Assembly: GCA_018136815.1 (NCBI GenBank)
Contig: CM030933.1
Span: 4,330,341 to 4,394,340, forward strand
Source of the DNA: Isochrysis galbana
Taxonomy: Eukaryota; Haptophyta; Isochrysidales; Isochrysidaceae
Reading direction: 5' to 3'
Length of the DNA stretch: 64,000 nucleotides
Shown here: piece after piece, positions 13,344 to 24,490 of the stretch
Layout: each line of letters opens with the position of its first letter
Numbering within the stretch: the first letter of the stretch is position 1
Translations under genes and position numbers: made by a program
Notes under the pieces: generated by a model
What the model was told of the DNA's origin: nothing
Database searches by the model: none
The model's input: only the letters and a program-made list of their open reading frames with translations

Positions 13344-14511
13344 CCTCCCTCTCTCTCTCTCTCTTTCCTTCTCTCGCTCTCTCTCTCTCTCTCTGACTCT
13401 CTCTCTCGCTCTCCCTCTCTCTCTCTCTCGCTCTGGTTCTCTCTCCCTCCCTCCCTCCCTCCCTCCCTCCCTCGCTCTCCTCCCTGTAGATGGATACCCC
13501 CTCCACCCAGTGCCACCGTCGAGTGAATCCAAATCCAAGACCCATCTCGGCGACGAGAGGGAGATCCGGAGTGTTGGAGAGGGGGGGGGGGGGGGGGATC
13601 TTACAAGTAGTATTTTATTCGATCTCACCCGGACTCCAGAGATGCGACCGGGGGTGTTCGGGGCCGCCGGCGACCGGCGGCCCCGAACAATTTTGTACTT
13701 TTTGCATCGGGTTGCCGACGGCCCCTCCCGTAGTGGAAGTGGATGAGCCCCCGTGCCATCGGATGCCCCTCCTCCGTTGCTCCGTTGCACCTCGAGTCAG
13801 TGCCTCCCTCAGCCTCGTCCGACGCCGCTCGGCTTGCTTACCTGCATGTGCATGTGCGCCTTGCACGCTATTGTGTGCGCCTTGCACGCTCTTGCTGTAG
13901 GCCTATGAGCCGCGTTTCGTCAGCAAGTGGACCATTGAATGGTTTTATTAGTTTAAAGTTTAAAATTTGTGTTGAGACTATTGCTAACGTGCTTTATTGA
14001 AATATTAGATATCTGTCCCAGGCTTCCTGTCCATACATTCTCTTCCTTGACAATTGTCCCCAGCTCATCCTCCCCTCCCCTGACCCAGTATCGTTCAACC
14101 ATGAACATGATCGTCGCACTCCGCAATTGCTAGCCATTGCAAACGATCTCGCACAACACAACTCAGCAAAGGCATGCGCCCAACATGGGTTTCAGGACAT
14201 GTCAGAACAAGGGTGGTGAATCCAGAACTTGTTGCCATTTTCTCGTGTACGGCTCAGTCTCTTTCTCCATGGCGTGAGTAGTTGGAGTGCTAAATTGATT
14301 CCCTTCCGGCAGAAGCAGTAGGCCGACTAGGCCATCGCTCAACGGCGAAACGCTTGCCCTCGTGAACGACGTGCGAAAGATTGCCGGCCGAAGCATACAA
14401 GTGCTGGCACACTTTGGACGGACTTTCTCGCCTAAATCGTCGCCTTGGCCCCGATTGGAGCTCGGCTAATAGCTAGACTCCCCGAAGTCACAGGACACTG
14501 TGGTATCGCAT
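13055..14511. other. Intergenic with imperfect CT tract and a perfect hairpin
   Basis: 13280-13475 is an interrupted CT/CCCTCT tract in the leader of the GST gene. 13656-13688 is a perfect hairpin, listed separately. From 13740 to 14511 there is no supported gene; 13850-13890 repeats a TGTGCGCCTTGCACGCT-like unit twice. Confidence 0.45.
13656..13688. repeat. Perfect GC-rich inverted repeat, 15-bp stem, 3-nt loop
   Basis: Left arm GTTCGGGGCCGCCGG, loop CGA, right arm CCGGCGGCCCCGAAC, followed by AATTTTGTACTTTTT. Every base pairs. No flanking gene or element explains it. Confidence 0.9.
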
Positions 14512-16528
14512 TCACTCGTAGTTGCCCCTAAGCACTACGAAGCGGCGGGTGATGGCCACGGCCGCCGCAGCAGAGACGGCGGTGGCAGCGGCGGCGAAGC
14601 AGGCAAATGCACCACGAGAGGCATACAAGCCTCCGAAAACGAGTGGCGCAGATACCCTTGCAATAGTGTTAATGGCCTCGTCCAATCCCATCACGGTGCC
14701 CCGTTGTTGCCGAGGCACGCACTGAAGAAGCATCGTAGGGACGGTGGGCGCGTACAGCGGGACTCCGACCTGACGAGAGGCAAGGTAAGCCAGTGGGACG
14801 AAAACTAAGAAGTCGACTGCAAACCATTCATGGCGATTGCATTGCCCACCACCCTGCGCCTATTTGGATCCAAGCTGCCGGGCTCGGCCTCAGAGATGCG
14901 CAGGTTGCGAACTCAATGTGCACCCGCACACCGAGTGCGCTAAATCCCTGGCTCACCTGATAAAACGCGGCGGCGGCCCAAAAGGTGAGCACGCCCCCAT
15001 GTGCAAGTGGCGCAAGCCGTGCGACAGCACCCATTGCCAGCAAAGATGTCGCTACAATGCCAAGACCAAGGGCACAGGTGAAGACCGTTCCTAGAGCGCG
15101 CTGAGCCCTACGAGTAAGAGGGTGGTGCATGCAGTGATTGACGACGACGCGAAGCCGAGCACGACTGCCGAGAAACGCACCGCAGCTCTTCCAAATGAGA
15201 AAGCGGTGCCAACACCTATCGGGCACATGGACTCGCCCAACGAGCGGATCCGAGGCTTGCCAGCAATGGCTTATACGAACGCGGCGCGGCCAATCCAGGG
15301 ATGACTTACTGTGCCGCAAAAAGGGTGCTTGTCGCGAACGAGACGGATGCCAAGAGGGTATGAGCAAATCCGATTTGTTGCACACCCACTCCACAGAGGT
15401 CTTGAGCAAGAGGCCCAAAGAAAGCGGAGAAGGTAGCGGAGCCACAATTATAGAGCGACGACACACAGCAGACGGTTGCGATCGCAGTGATCAGATCACG
15501 CCCAAGGGGACAAGCGATCAGCTTCTCCTCCGGCGGCGGTGAAGGTGATGCGTCGGTCGCCGATGCCCCCTTTGTCCTCACCGCATGAGTAGGCTCACGA
15601 GTGCAGAGTGCCACCCCAACACCCGCAGCGATGGAGCCAGCAGCAGTTGCACCTATGACTGTGGACAAGCTCCTGAGGGTGCAGGCGAGCACCCAAAAGA
15701 GAACATCAGACTATCGCGCGAGCTAAGGGGAAAGGGGGAAGACGAGCCCGGTCCGCACTCTCGATGAGAGAGCGAGAGGAAGGTCCGCAAGGGCTGCAAA
15801 AGCCCGCACCACACAGCGAGCCCCCATGCTTCTATGTGGATGGCCCAGGGCTGCTCGACTCACCCACTGGCAGAGTAGAGCCATCCACCAAACCACGGTC
15901 CAGCAATAAAGGCGAGCGTGGTCGCAGCATCTCGCCACGCCATGAAGCGTGGCAGCTGACCAGTTGCAGCGCCGATGTCGGCGAGCAGCGCTTTGCCTAC
16001 TGGAGAGGCGCCTGCGCAGCAGCCTGTGAGGAAGCGACAGCCGAGGAAGGTGGCCACCGACCAGCCACGCGCGACGGCGAGCGCCTGAAGGGCCAGCCCG
16101 AGGCCAGTGCCGCCCAGCGACAGAGCCATCACCGGCCGGCGGCCGACGCGGTCGGAGAGGCGCGGCCAAAGGAAGAGTGCGCCAAACTGACCGAGCGGGT
16201 ACGCCGAGGAGAGCGATCCGAACGATGCACCCATCCCGAGGGCAAAATGATCTCGGAGGGCGACATTGATCGGAATTGTCATGGTGAAGCCGAGCAGGTT
16301 GAGGAACGTCGAGAGCAGCACGGAGAAGACTGAGACGACGCTCGAGGTGGTCGGGTGCATGGGGAGAGCTGCTCGTCCTCCTCGCTCAGCGGCGAGGAGG
16401 AGGGGTGGGTCGGCGCGTGCGCAGGCGTGTTGGAGCACTGGACGACTCGATGCGCCAGGGCTCACCGCCACGCCCGACGGTGAGACGAGCGCGGGGCCGA
16501 GGAGGCTGAGGATCGCGAGCGCCGCCAT
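14512..16528 (-). CDS. Major facilitator superfamily transporter, four exons
   Basis: Exons 16528-15864, 15672-15310, 15107-14957 and 14769-14512 join in frame (all GT-AG; phases 2, 2, 0) to 478 aa. Exon 1 carries TM1-5 and the MFS motif A loop LSDRVGRRPVM after TM2. Exon 2 carries TM6, a hydrophilic central loop (TREPTHAVRTKG...PPPEEK) and TM7-8. Exons 3-4 give TM9-12 with VPRQQRGTVMGLDEAIN before TM11. The first 60 residues (MAALAILSLLGPALVSPS...) look like a signal or plastid-type leader before the first core helix. The frame is open upstream of 16528 but the ATG chosen opens the leader. Substrate unknown; closest in style to drug/organic-ion antiporters. Exon 3 boundaries were set by frame and are less certain than the rest. 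Confidence 0.78.
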
Positions 16529-16639
16529 CGATCGTCGGGCCGAACGGCGAACGCCGGGGGGCGGGGCGGCGCGGGGGGGGGAGAAGAGGATTACTCTTGG
16601 AGTGCTGAGAGATGAAAATAGAGATGGATACAAATACTA

Positions 16640-17097
16640 AGTATTCTTTAAGGTGGTACGCGGATGGGAGTGCCCACCCCCGGTATTACGGCAGAGCGGC
16701 GGGTGATGAGCCCCGGCAGCGAAGGAGTGGGGCCCACCTTCTGGGCCCTGTGGAGGGTGATGTGGGGCATGGGGTATGACCCTGGCGGCCTGGGAGAGGC
16801 CTATGGCGACCCTCCCGACAGAACCTTTATTTATGGTCTCCAGCTCGGATCTATTGTCTATTGTCTATTGTCTATTGTCATCCGGCTATCGGTGCGTGCA
16901 CTGGAGGGGGGACAAATATCGAGAGCGAGAGTGCCCCCTCCCCTTGGTATCACTTGGACACCTGGCTCGACAGGCATGACGGGATTCCGGGACTGAAACG
17001 TTGTGTCCAATTAGCTAGTGGGGTAGGCGGTAGGCTAGGATATAACATTAGTGGTAATTAGTTTATGAGTATTATTATTATTATTATTATTATTTGG
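16640..17097 (+). mobile_element. Family A short retroelement, 3' part with (TTA)n tail
   Basis: 16895-17060 matches the 3' part of the copies at 39520-39690, 62278-63237 and 45600-46482: GGTGCGTGCACTGG, then CAGGCATGACGGGATTCCGG, then TGTCCAATTAGCTAGTGGGG, ending AGGATATAACATTA and a TTA-repeat tail (17069-17093). A CTATTGT heptamer is repeated four times at 16855-16880. Sequence from 16640 to 16850 is not shared with the other copies and may be a different 5' part. Confidence 0.65.
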
Positions 17098-17460
17098 TTT
17101 TAGTTTTCCTTCCCCGGGCCGCCCTCGCCGTTCGTGCGTTGCTGACGGTCTTGGTCTTGATGTGTATTCGAGCCCTCTCTCTAACTAGGGTCACGACCCG
17201 CAAGAGTATGCGTTCTAGGATTGGTATGTGCGGTGGACGGTGTGGGTGTGGTTGTCAATGTCAAACTCCACTCTATGGAAATCCTGTATGATGTATCGCC
17301 GCGCTATCATATACGTCCCATTTGGGCTGTCGGGGGTAGCTAGTTGCTCGCCTTTAAGGAGGGGAATCGTGTACAGTCGTGCCACGTGTTTCCAGTCCTC
17401 TTTCGACATGTGTATTTTGTGTGCATATGCCTTCCTCGCTGCTTGTGGGGTGTTCAGGTA
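17098..17460 (-). pseudogene. LINE ORF2 C-terminal relic, zinc knuckle deleted
   Basis: Reads minus strand from 17460: LNTPQAARKAYAHKIHMSK, EDWKHVARLYTIPLLK, then directly MIARRYIIQDFHRVEFD. The LINE copy at 22548-23790 has KHPHFKHITHRR, the CCHC knuckle and about 80 more residues between those blocks, so an internal deletion of roughly 300 bp is present. The frame ends soon after; homology fades near 17098 (ARAARGRKTKTK-like). Confidence 0.65.
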
Positions 17461-17616
17461 CCCCCCCCCCCCCAAAGTATTGCCCGGCCCATGACATCGC
17501 CACATTGCTAGCCTCCAACACAAAAGGACCGGACCGAAATGTACCGCAGAAAGCCGGACGGCAAAAGAAGCGGGACGGCGGAGGCGCCCGCAACGAGCAC
17601 TTGCACCTCGGCACAA

Positions 17617-17935
17617 TGACCACTATGAGCCTTGAGTAAGGCGCCTCGAGTTGAGCCCGGCTGTGGTGGATGCCATCGCACGGGCGTTGTGCCGCGCGAC
17701 CGGTGAGGCACACATCGACGAGCTGGCTGTGCCTCGGTCGCTCGGGCGCCTGGAGGTGGCCGAGCTCGCCCGACGGCTAAGCGAGGCGCACCTCGCACGA
17801 GAGATGGCGCAGGGAGAGCTAGCATAGCTCCGCCGAGCCTCTACGTCGACGGAGATGCGGCTGCAGCACAGCAAGTTCGTTGAGGAACCCTCCAACGCAG
17901 GCGACGGTCAGACGTGAGAGAGGGCAAACGGAATC
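17617..17935 (+). pseudogene. Unidentified helical frame with in-frame stop
   Basis: From about 17641 a plus-strand frame reads LSPAVVDAIARALCRATGEA, IDELAVPRSLGRLEVAELAR, RLSEAHLAREMAQGELA, then a stop and LRRASTSTEMRLQHSKFVEE. The pattern is that of an alpha-helical protein, with codon use like a real gene. No ATG fits, and it sits among LINE debris. It may be a retroelement ORF1 remnant or a host gene relic; I cannot name it. Confidence 0.3.
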
Positions 17936-18015
17936 ATCAGCGGGCGACGGCGCACCTCGCACGCAACATCAACCGGCCTCGAAGGGGGTGGATAGCGCAC
18001 GTGACACACGTGAAG

Positions 18016-18133
18016 TGATGTATTAGACATCATTGAGCAATGCTTCAGACAAGGGCATGTTGACGATTGCTGAGTGATGTGTTAGACATCATTGAGCAAT
18101 GCTTCAGACAAGGGCATGTTAACGATAGCTGAG
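18016..18133 (-). repeat. 59-bp tandem duplication at the BBS1 3' end
   Basis: 18016-18074 and 18075-18133 are the same 59-bp unit with four differences. The unit contains the last 17 codons and the stop of BBS1. The inner copy (18075-18133) is the functional end; the outer copy is 3' UTR. Confidence 0.92.
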
Positions 18134-21100
18134 AGTACTGGAAGCGCTGACTTGTCACTACAAAGGACGACTCGGATTTGGTCGGCACCACCAGCCTCAT
18201 TGATGCACTCGAGCTCACCATCGACGCGCAGGGTGACGCCGGGGACCAAGACTGGGAGCTGCAAAGCAGAGGACAGAATATCGAGGATATAAGGGCGCCA
18301 CGCACATGCCCTTAGAAGGACACGGAGTGCGCAATGGATCGCGTGCGATTCAGCCAGCCGCATCAGCACCAAGCTGGCTCATCCACACTCGATTGGCAGG
18401 CAGGATGAACATGTCTCAAGTCGTATCGATGCCAGCCCGAGCCTTGTGGAAGGCACACAGGCGGCGCTTTGGAGCTCGCATGAGCTTGCGCTCACCTTGA
18501 TCAACGACTGCTTGAAACGATACAGTGAGCTGTTGAACTTGAAGCTGACAACGATTTCAGAGACGGGCCGTCTTCCAGTATTCAAGACGGAAATCCGAAG
18601 GCGGAAAATGGGCCCGAGACCTTGAACCTGCGCCGCAAGGTTTCGGCGCGCGGGGCAAGGAACCCGTGAGAAAGGAGGGATTGTTGTAGCGGCGGCCTGG
18701 AATGGTGCAACGCAACGTCACGGCCACATAGCAGGGATGCGCTCCTGAGCAGTGAGTCGCAGCGAGGCGCTGTTGGAGAAGCTGATTGGTCCTTGGCCGT
18801 CGCTGATGATCTTGACATATGAGCGAGCCGTAGTCAAGCGGAGCTTGCAGAGATCGCGCTGGAAGATCCGATGCATGGATGTGGCCTAGACACACAAGAT
18901 GAGGTGCGCGTCCCAGCCGGCTGTCAATCGATAGCGCCCGACGAGCATCGCGCTCGCGCTCCTTAGCGGAGATGGGAGGCGGTCACCTGCGCGCGTTCTC
19001 TCTGTGTCTGCTCGACGTAAAGCTTCGTCTTCTTTGGTATGGACAGCGGCACATCTTGCTCAGGTGGTGGACCAGCGGTGCCGCCGTCGTTCTCCAAATT
19101 GGCCTTGCGTTGCAGCATTTTCACGGTGAGCGAGCCGGATGCAGTCACAATCAATAGGGTACCCTCCTGTGGACAAGAAGGTGTGCGGCGAGCGTTCGGT
19201 GGATTCCACGTGGGGAATACCGCAAGCTAGGAAGCCAATGAGGTGTGTGTGCCCGCTTCGGGCGGGCCGCCAGCTTGCACTCGAGAGTAGAGCCTCATGA
19301 CTGGCAAATACGGCGAGGGCATGGACTGCACCTCGCGCCCATAGGGGCCGAAGCGGAGAGCTGAAATGGGCTCATCCATACGGATCGTAGCGACGAGCTT
19401 TGTGTTGGTGTATAATCGAACTTCGCCGGAAATGAGACCTAGTAGCAAGCCCCGCGCCACACGTGTCTTGCTAAGTTCGAGCGCCTAGAGAAGCGAGGGC
19501 GGGCGTTTCGCAAGGTTTAGAATACTGGGAGAGGCGCAGGAGCTGCGTGGGAATCGCCAGGGAGCGGGCCGTGGAACTGGCAGGGGTCCTCGCCTCCATG
19601 CAAACAGCTGGCGAAGGCAGGTGGATGGTGTGGGTTTTCTTGCCCTTCAGGTGAAACGTGTACGTGGCACAACTGACTGTGGCCACATGGATCGACTTGT
19701 CTACACGCAGCATGGCTACACGGAGGGAGTATGGGACGGGGCAGGACATGAGTGAGCTTACATCGCCTGCACGCACGCAATCCTGCGTGATCTCAAAGCC
19801 AGAGACGGGCAGAAGGGGCACAGACACTCTGAATCGGTGGCGGCGTGGCGAGCTTTGCGCAGTCACTGACCCCAAACTTATGTTTCGGGACCGGCATCGG
19901 GCAAGCTATTCATATGACGGGCCAACGGCGCATCATGGCGCAGTGCTCGCTATGCGAGCACTCGCGCCATCCTCCCGCACGCACCGCAAGGTTGCGACGA
20001 GAGCTCAATCACTGTTGAGGACAGCTCGCCATTCTTAATCGTGTAGATGTGGCCATCACGACACGCCACAATTATGCGGTACTCCACAGCCCGCAACCCC
20101 ATAACTGCAAGGAATACTGGGGTAGCCGGCAGCTGAACAGTGACAGCGACGGCGTTGCCCGCAGGCTCGAGCACGAGAATCTATGCGAACGAATGGGCAG
20201 AGGTGAGCGCCAGGGGAAGCGGGTTTGGAGGCGCGCGAGTTTGTTTGCTGTGGACAATGGACGTAGCTCCCTCATGTCAGTGTGCTTCCGTCTGGATGCT
20301 TCACCTGTCCGGCCTCTGTACCAAGCACCAGCATTGAGCATGCGTCGTGTTCTTCGAGGTCCTTCTTGAGCGTTGCGATGCAAGTCACGACCGTCCTGCA
20401 TGGGGTACAAAGTGTGCCTCAGAAAAACGTCGTCAAGTTACACCATTTGCGATGCGCGAGCCTTGGGGGCTCGTAATGACGTGGAGGTGGGGTCACGACA
20501 TGAGCTCGGGCTGGAGCGATAACGCGCGGACAAAGCTGGCAAGCACGACATCCATTGCCGCGCCTGTGCCAAAGTTCCCACTGCAGGGATACACCTCCTG
20601 AAGCACCTATCTTTCGGTCCTGGGTCCACAAGGAGCCTGCGGACTGGGCGCGTACCTTCTAGTTATAGGGGCTCCTGTATGCTCCTGAACAAAGGCTTCG
20701 GCAACGCCAGGATCGTCGATGGCGAGCAGCTCCTGTGAGACATTCGTTAAGCGCACCCCCGCTTCCCGAGCTTCTGATAGGCGCTCACGCAGTGCACCCA
20801 CCGCGCTCGGGTCGTTGGCGACCTCCGCCCATGCTGTGAGCTCCGCCTTGTCCACAGGCAACTCAGGCAAGCTAAACTTATAGAAAGGCCGCAGGTTGCG
20901 ATAGATGAAGACAAACTGGCCCGACGCGATGGCGACTGACGGCGTAGCACCCTTGCGCGCCTCCGGATAGAAAACTGCAATCCCGACCTGCGGCACGCGG
21001 GAGCGGGTGGGGCAGCGGGTTGAGGGGCGGCCTGCACGAGCACCATCTCTTGAGGTCGCTGCTCTCACCGGCTCATCGAGAAGCACATTCTCGGAGAGGA

Positions 21101-21335
21101 GTGCAGTGCCTTTGAAGACTCGTAACCTGCGGTCCATCCCGGCTACGAGCAGCTTCGCGTCGCCGTCGCCATTCAGGTCTGCCAGCTGAACGCAGGAGGA
21201 GAAGGCGTGGAGCGACGCAAGCGGGTCATGCCACGCATGCAGCCAGACCTTGCGGCTCTGGAGGAGCTCGCGCTCGGCGTGGGCCTGTAAAGCCTGCACG
21301 CCAAGGCTCGCCGCGCCGCCGACCTCCGACGCCAT
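18082..21335 (-). CDS. BBS1: Bardet-Biedl syndrome 1 protein, BBSome subunit, ten exons
   Basis: Exons 21335-21069, 20987-20656, 20395-20305, 20180-19985, 19715-19594, 19484-19332, 19166-18987, 18885-18745, 18627-18496 and 18258-18082 join in frame to 596 aa; human BBS1 has 593. Recognisable blocks in order: WLHAWHDPLASLHAFSSCVQ, ADLNGDGDAKLLVAG, FVFIYRNLRPFYKFSLPELP, TVVTCIATLKKDL, VACRDGHIYTIKNGEL, GLISGEVRLYTNTKLVATI, ALRFGPYGRE, PKKTKLYVEQTQRERAQ, VQGLGP, LPVLVPGVTLRV and IVNMPLSEALL. The N-terminal beta-propeller binds cargo and ARL6 in the BBSome, which carries membrane proteins out of cilia. Eight introns lie between exons with GT donors or, uniquely, intron 5 with a GC donor (ATGGAG|gcgagg); intron 8 appears to start with GA (GCTCAG|gagcgc). 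Confidence 0.93.
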
Positions 21336-22230
21336 CGTGCGCGTGAGAGCGATCGGAGGGAAGGGAAGGGTGGGGTGGGGTGGGGTGGGGTGGGGTGGGG
21401 GAAGCAGAGGAAGGCGCCGGTTGAGAAGGGGGACGTCGTTGTGTGCTGTGTGAGTGATAAAGTGAATATATTATTTGGGATCCGATAAACCGATACTTAC
21501 TCCTACAATAGAGGGAGGGAAAGAGAGAGGGAGGCTGCCAAGAGAGGAGAAGAGGGGGGGGGGGGGGGGGGTAGAGAAGTGTTTTGTATGTAGAGTACAG
21601 TATAAGTTGAGTAGTAGTACTCCGTGCCCAGCCAATTCCTGAGCGCGCGTTGAAGGCTGGCACGGCGTTCCTCGAAGCCCTCACAGCCCCCACTGCAGCT
21701 CCATGGAGACAAGAGTGGCGTCAGAGGCAGGGGCATGCACAACCCCAACTTCCATCCGCGGGTCGTCCCAGCCCGCGAGCAACCCAGATGCCCCTCCGAA
21801 GTCGCGTTCCGTCAAAAGAGGGCCAGGTGATTTGTTTTTTCACCCAGAAGTGCTTGTTTTCTTTTAGGTAGGAATGCCACAACAATTCCCCAGAGTATTA
21901 TTATTACGAAGATGAGTACAAAGCTAATCACGACATACAAGGACGCGGCGCGTGCGCATAGCAACCCCCCCCCCCCAAACACACACACGGTAACCCCAAG
22001 TTACGCAGGCTGAGAGTTTTCATCTTTTTCGTCTTTTTCTCACACCCCTCATCCTCGATCCTATTGTCGATGTCGTCCTGCTGGCAGGCGACGATGTCGC
22101 TTGGCTGATCTTGGGTGGCGAGGTCCGTGACGCGTGCGAGGACGGCCATCTTGTTCTCTTGTTCTCCATGTAGAGTTTGCTAGCTGCTCGGCGCACTTGC
22201 ACTTGTGGTAGGCATCTTTATCCATTGAAA
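21336..22230. other. Intergenic, simple repeats only
   Basis: Tandem GGGGTGGGGT at 21370-21400, a G19 run near 21556-21574 and C-runs near 21967-21976. A minus-strand frame around 22020-22200 (SHASRTSPPKISQATSSPAS) is not convincing. No gene supported. Confidence 0.45.
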
Positions 22231-23815
22231 AAAAAACCTTTTAATATTCTCGCCACGCGCGCGGCACCGGCTTTCGTTTCCGTAGCCACGCCCTCCTCCT
22301 TCCCACTCCCTAACTTCCCGCCTTGCGGCAACTCCCCTTGTGCTCTACGTCGGGGCTCAGGTTGTTGGGGGGGGTCAGGTTGGGCGGGGTGCACTTGTCC
22401 CCAGCGAAGGTACTCGCCTCCCTCCTGGTTCGCTGAGTGACATGTTTCTTTCCGTTGTTGTGTGAGCGTCGTGTCGTCGTTGGTTTTTCTGTTATCGTTC
22501 TGTCTTCTCGTGCCCTAAGTCCATTTGGGGCGAAGTATAGTTGGGTCCTAGGCGAGGCGTTCGGCAAGGCCGAGCGCTTCTGCTACTAGGCCGAGGTTAT
22601 CGCTCATTCTCAAGCGGCCTTTGTCATCTTCTATGAAGGTAGGAGCGCTGAGCTCCACCGGAGTTTTGATTTTAGGTTTCCTTCCCTGGGCCGCCTTACG
22701 CGTTCTCGCGGTGTTGTGGAGGCTCGGCGTAGCTCGGCCTCTCACCAGGGTGGTAAATCTCATGAGCGTTGCTTCTAGAGTTGGTATATAGTGGAAGTTG
22801 TATGACTCGAACTCTACTTTATAAAAGCCTTTAATTATGTGTTTCCATGCTATTATGTAGAGGGTCTTCAGGCTATCAGAGGTGGTAGCGCCGGGATATG
22901 CAAATAGCCTGTCTTTGACTTTTTGTGTGCGCGACCTATTTGGGCGAGGCGTGTAGTTGGTAAGGGTGTCTATGGTTTCGAATATTTTCTTCGTCGCGGG
23001 GCACCATGCTAAGTGGCACGAATCTTCGCGGTAGCGGCGGCATAGTCGGCACATATTCGTGTGGCTTTTCGCAAATCTGTTTCTAGTGCCGATTCTTCTG
23101 TGGGTGATATGTTTAAAATGTGGGTGTTTGTCTTCATGTGTGAGCAGCGGGAGTGTGTATAGCCTTGCTATGTGTTTCCATTCTTCTTTCGTGACATCTA
23201 GGCGTTTATCCCATGCAAGCTTCGCCGCTTGTGGGGCGTTCTTCGCGGTTGTTTTGAGCGCGGCTCGCGTAATGTCCGAGACCGCGATTGCGTCAAGCGC
23301 GAGTTTGCCTTTTTGCATAGCGTACTCGTCCGCTAGGGCCTCTACGCAATTGAAATCCCCTCCTAGTATGGTCGGGGTCGCGTCTAGTGTGGCTAGTTTT
23401 AGTTTGAGATTCTCGATTTGCTCTTCCCGGGGGCCGGGTGTCGCACTAAGATATGTTGACATTATTCGGTATTTAGCTTCATCAATGATAATGTCTATAG
23501 ATACGCATCTACCGTCTAGTATGACTTTCACCGTGTCCGGTCTAGGGGTTATTCTGCCGGCTGTATCTCTGATCGCCACAGCTACGCCGCTAGCAGGGTC
23601 CCCCAGCTCTCCTGGGGCGGCATACCACGACCATCCTAGGAAGGTGGCCGTTCTATGTGCTCGGAGGTGTGCGCCGTCCTCGTAGGCGTGTAGTTCTTGG
23701 AGAAGAAGAATGTCCACTCTTGCCTTGCGCGCTTGCGACAGCACTGCGGCTAGTTTGCCGCCTTTAGTGCCGTTGAGGTTGTACGTCGCGATGGCGATGG
23801 GTCCTTCACCTCACC
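22231..23815 (-). mobile_element. LINE with endonuclease joined directly to the ORF2 C-terminus
   Basis: Minus-strand element. The 5' end at about 23815 abuts a family B element in the opposite orientation. Protein part 23790-22548 (separate entry). The 3' UTR of about 300 nt ends CGCGCGTGGCGAGAATATTA, AAAGG and a T9 run at 22231-22239, the same 3' end as families B and the 8801-10496 LINE. Confidence 0.75.
22548..23790 (-). pseudogene. LINE ORF2: AP-type endonuclease fused to CCHC C-terminus, RT missing
   Basis: One open frame of about 414 codons. N-terminal AP endonuclease (exonuclease-endonuclease-phosphatase) signatures: IAIATYNLNGTKGG, ILLLQELHAYEDG (catalytic Glu) and ILGGDFNCVEA (Asp/Asn). 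The next residues, LADEYAMQKGKL, already belong to the C-terminal region shared with the 9370 copy, followed by THRRIGTRNRF, the knuckle CRLCRRYREDSCHLAWC and the end GLVAEALGLAERLA. Later endonuclease motifs (SDH) and the whole RT are gone, yet the frame stays open. No ATG opens it; translation would need upstream sequence. Confidence 0.82.
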
Positions 23816-24490
23816 CATCCTCCTGGCATGCCTGATGGCTTGCCAGGAGGCCACTGCCCTGCTGACCCACTCCCTTCCCCACAGGCTCGCCCCATTCGCC
23901 CATCCTGGCCCCTCGTGACCAGCCCATTGCTCCAACCCCCCCTCCCCCCCTGGTCGACAGGCAGACAGGTGCAGACTGGGGGCCCCAGAGGCTCGGGAGC
24001 GCCAGCGAGGGAGAGGCAGGGGAGGCCAGGGCCCAGCCCCAGCCTCCTCTGCCCCCAGAGCTGGCCTCCATGAGCCTCCAGGGGCCGCCAGAGGGCAGCT
24101 GCAGGCCTGCCGCAGGCGCGCCATCGCGCGTGCCGCAGGAGAGGGGAGAGAGAGAGCGGAAAAGGGGGTGGGCGCGAGCGAGAGCTCCGCCCACCGGAAA
24201 ATCGGTAAGTCTCGCGCCTGTTTACAGGATAAGACGAGACAGAGTGGGCCGCCCACTCGGAGACACAGGAGGAAGGGGGGGAAAGATCACCGGGGGGTGG
24301 CGCGGGCCGCCGGACCATATCTAAGCCCTCCACCCCAATCCCCCTAGTAGTGTACGGGGGGAGCCGCCTGATGGCGGGGGGAGAAGGGCCGGGGAATGGG
24401 GGTGTAGAGAGTATGCTACGTGCTACTTGTAGTGGGTAGTGGTTCCATTCGCCGCGAGTGCGGTAAGAATATTAAAAGGTTTTTTTAGAC
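23816..24490 (+). mobile_element. Family B short retroelement, 5' truncated
   Basis: About 95 percent identical to the reverse complement of 46906-47570. Starts inside the element (CACCCATCCTCCTGGCATGCC) and ends GTGCGGTAAGAATATTAAAA followed by GG and T7. Landmarks: GGACCATATCTAAGCCCTCC at 24313, GTAGTGGTTCCATTCGCCGC at 24437. The long frames within it on both strands are GC-driven and differ between copies. Confidence 0.8.

Noticed and set aside
23806-24333. Frames of 127-206 codons in family B elements on both strands (also 47057-47677)
   Set aside because: GC-rich repeat sequence with no indel pattern of three between copies and no domain; the element ends with target duplications explain it.
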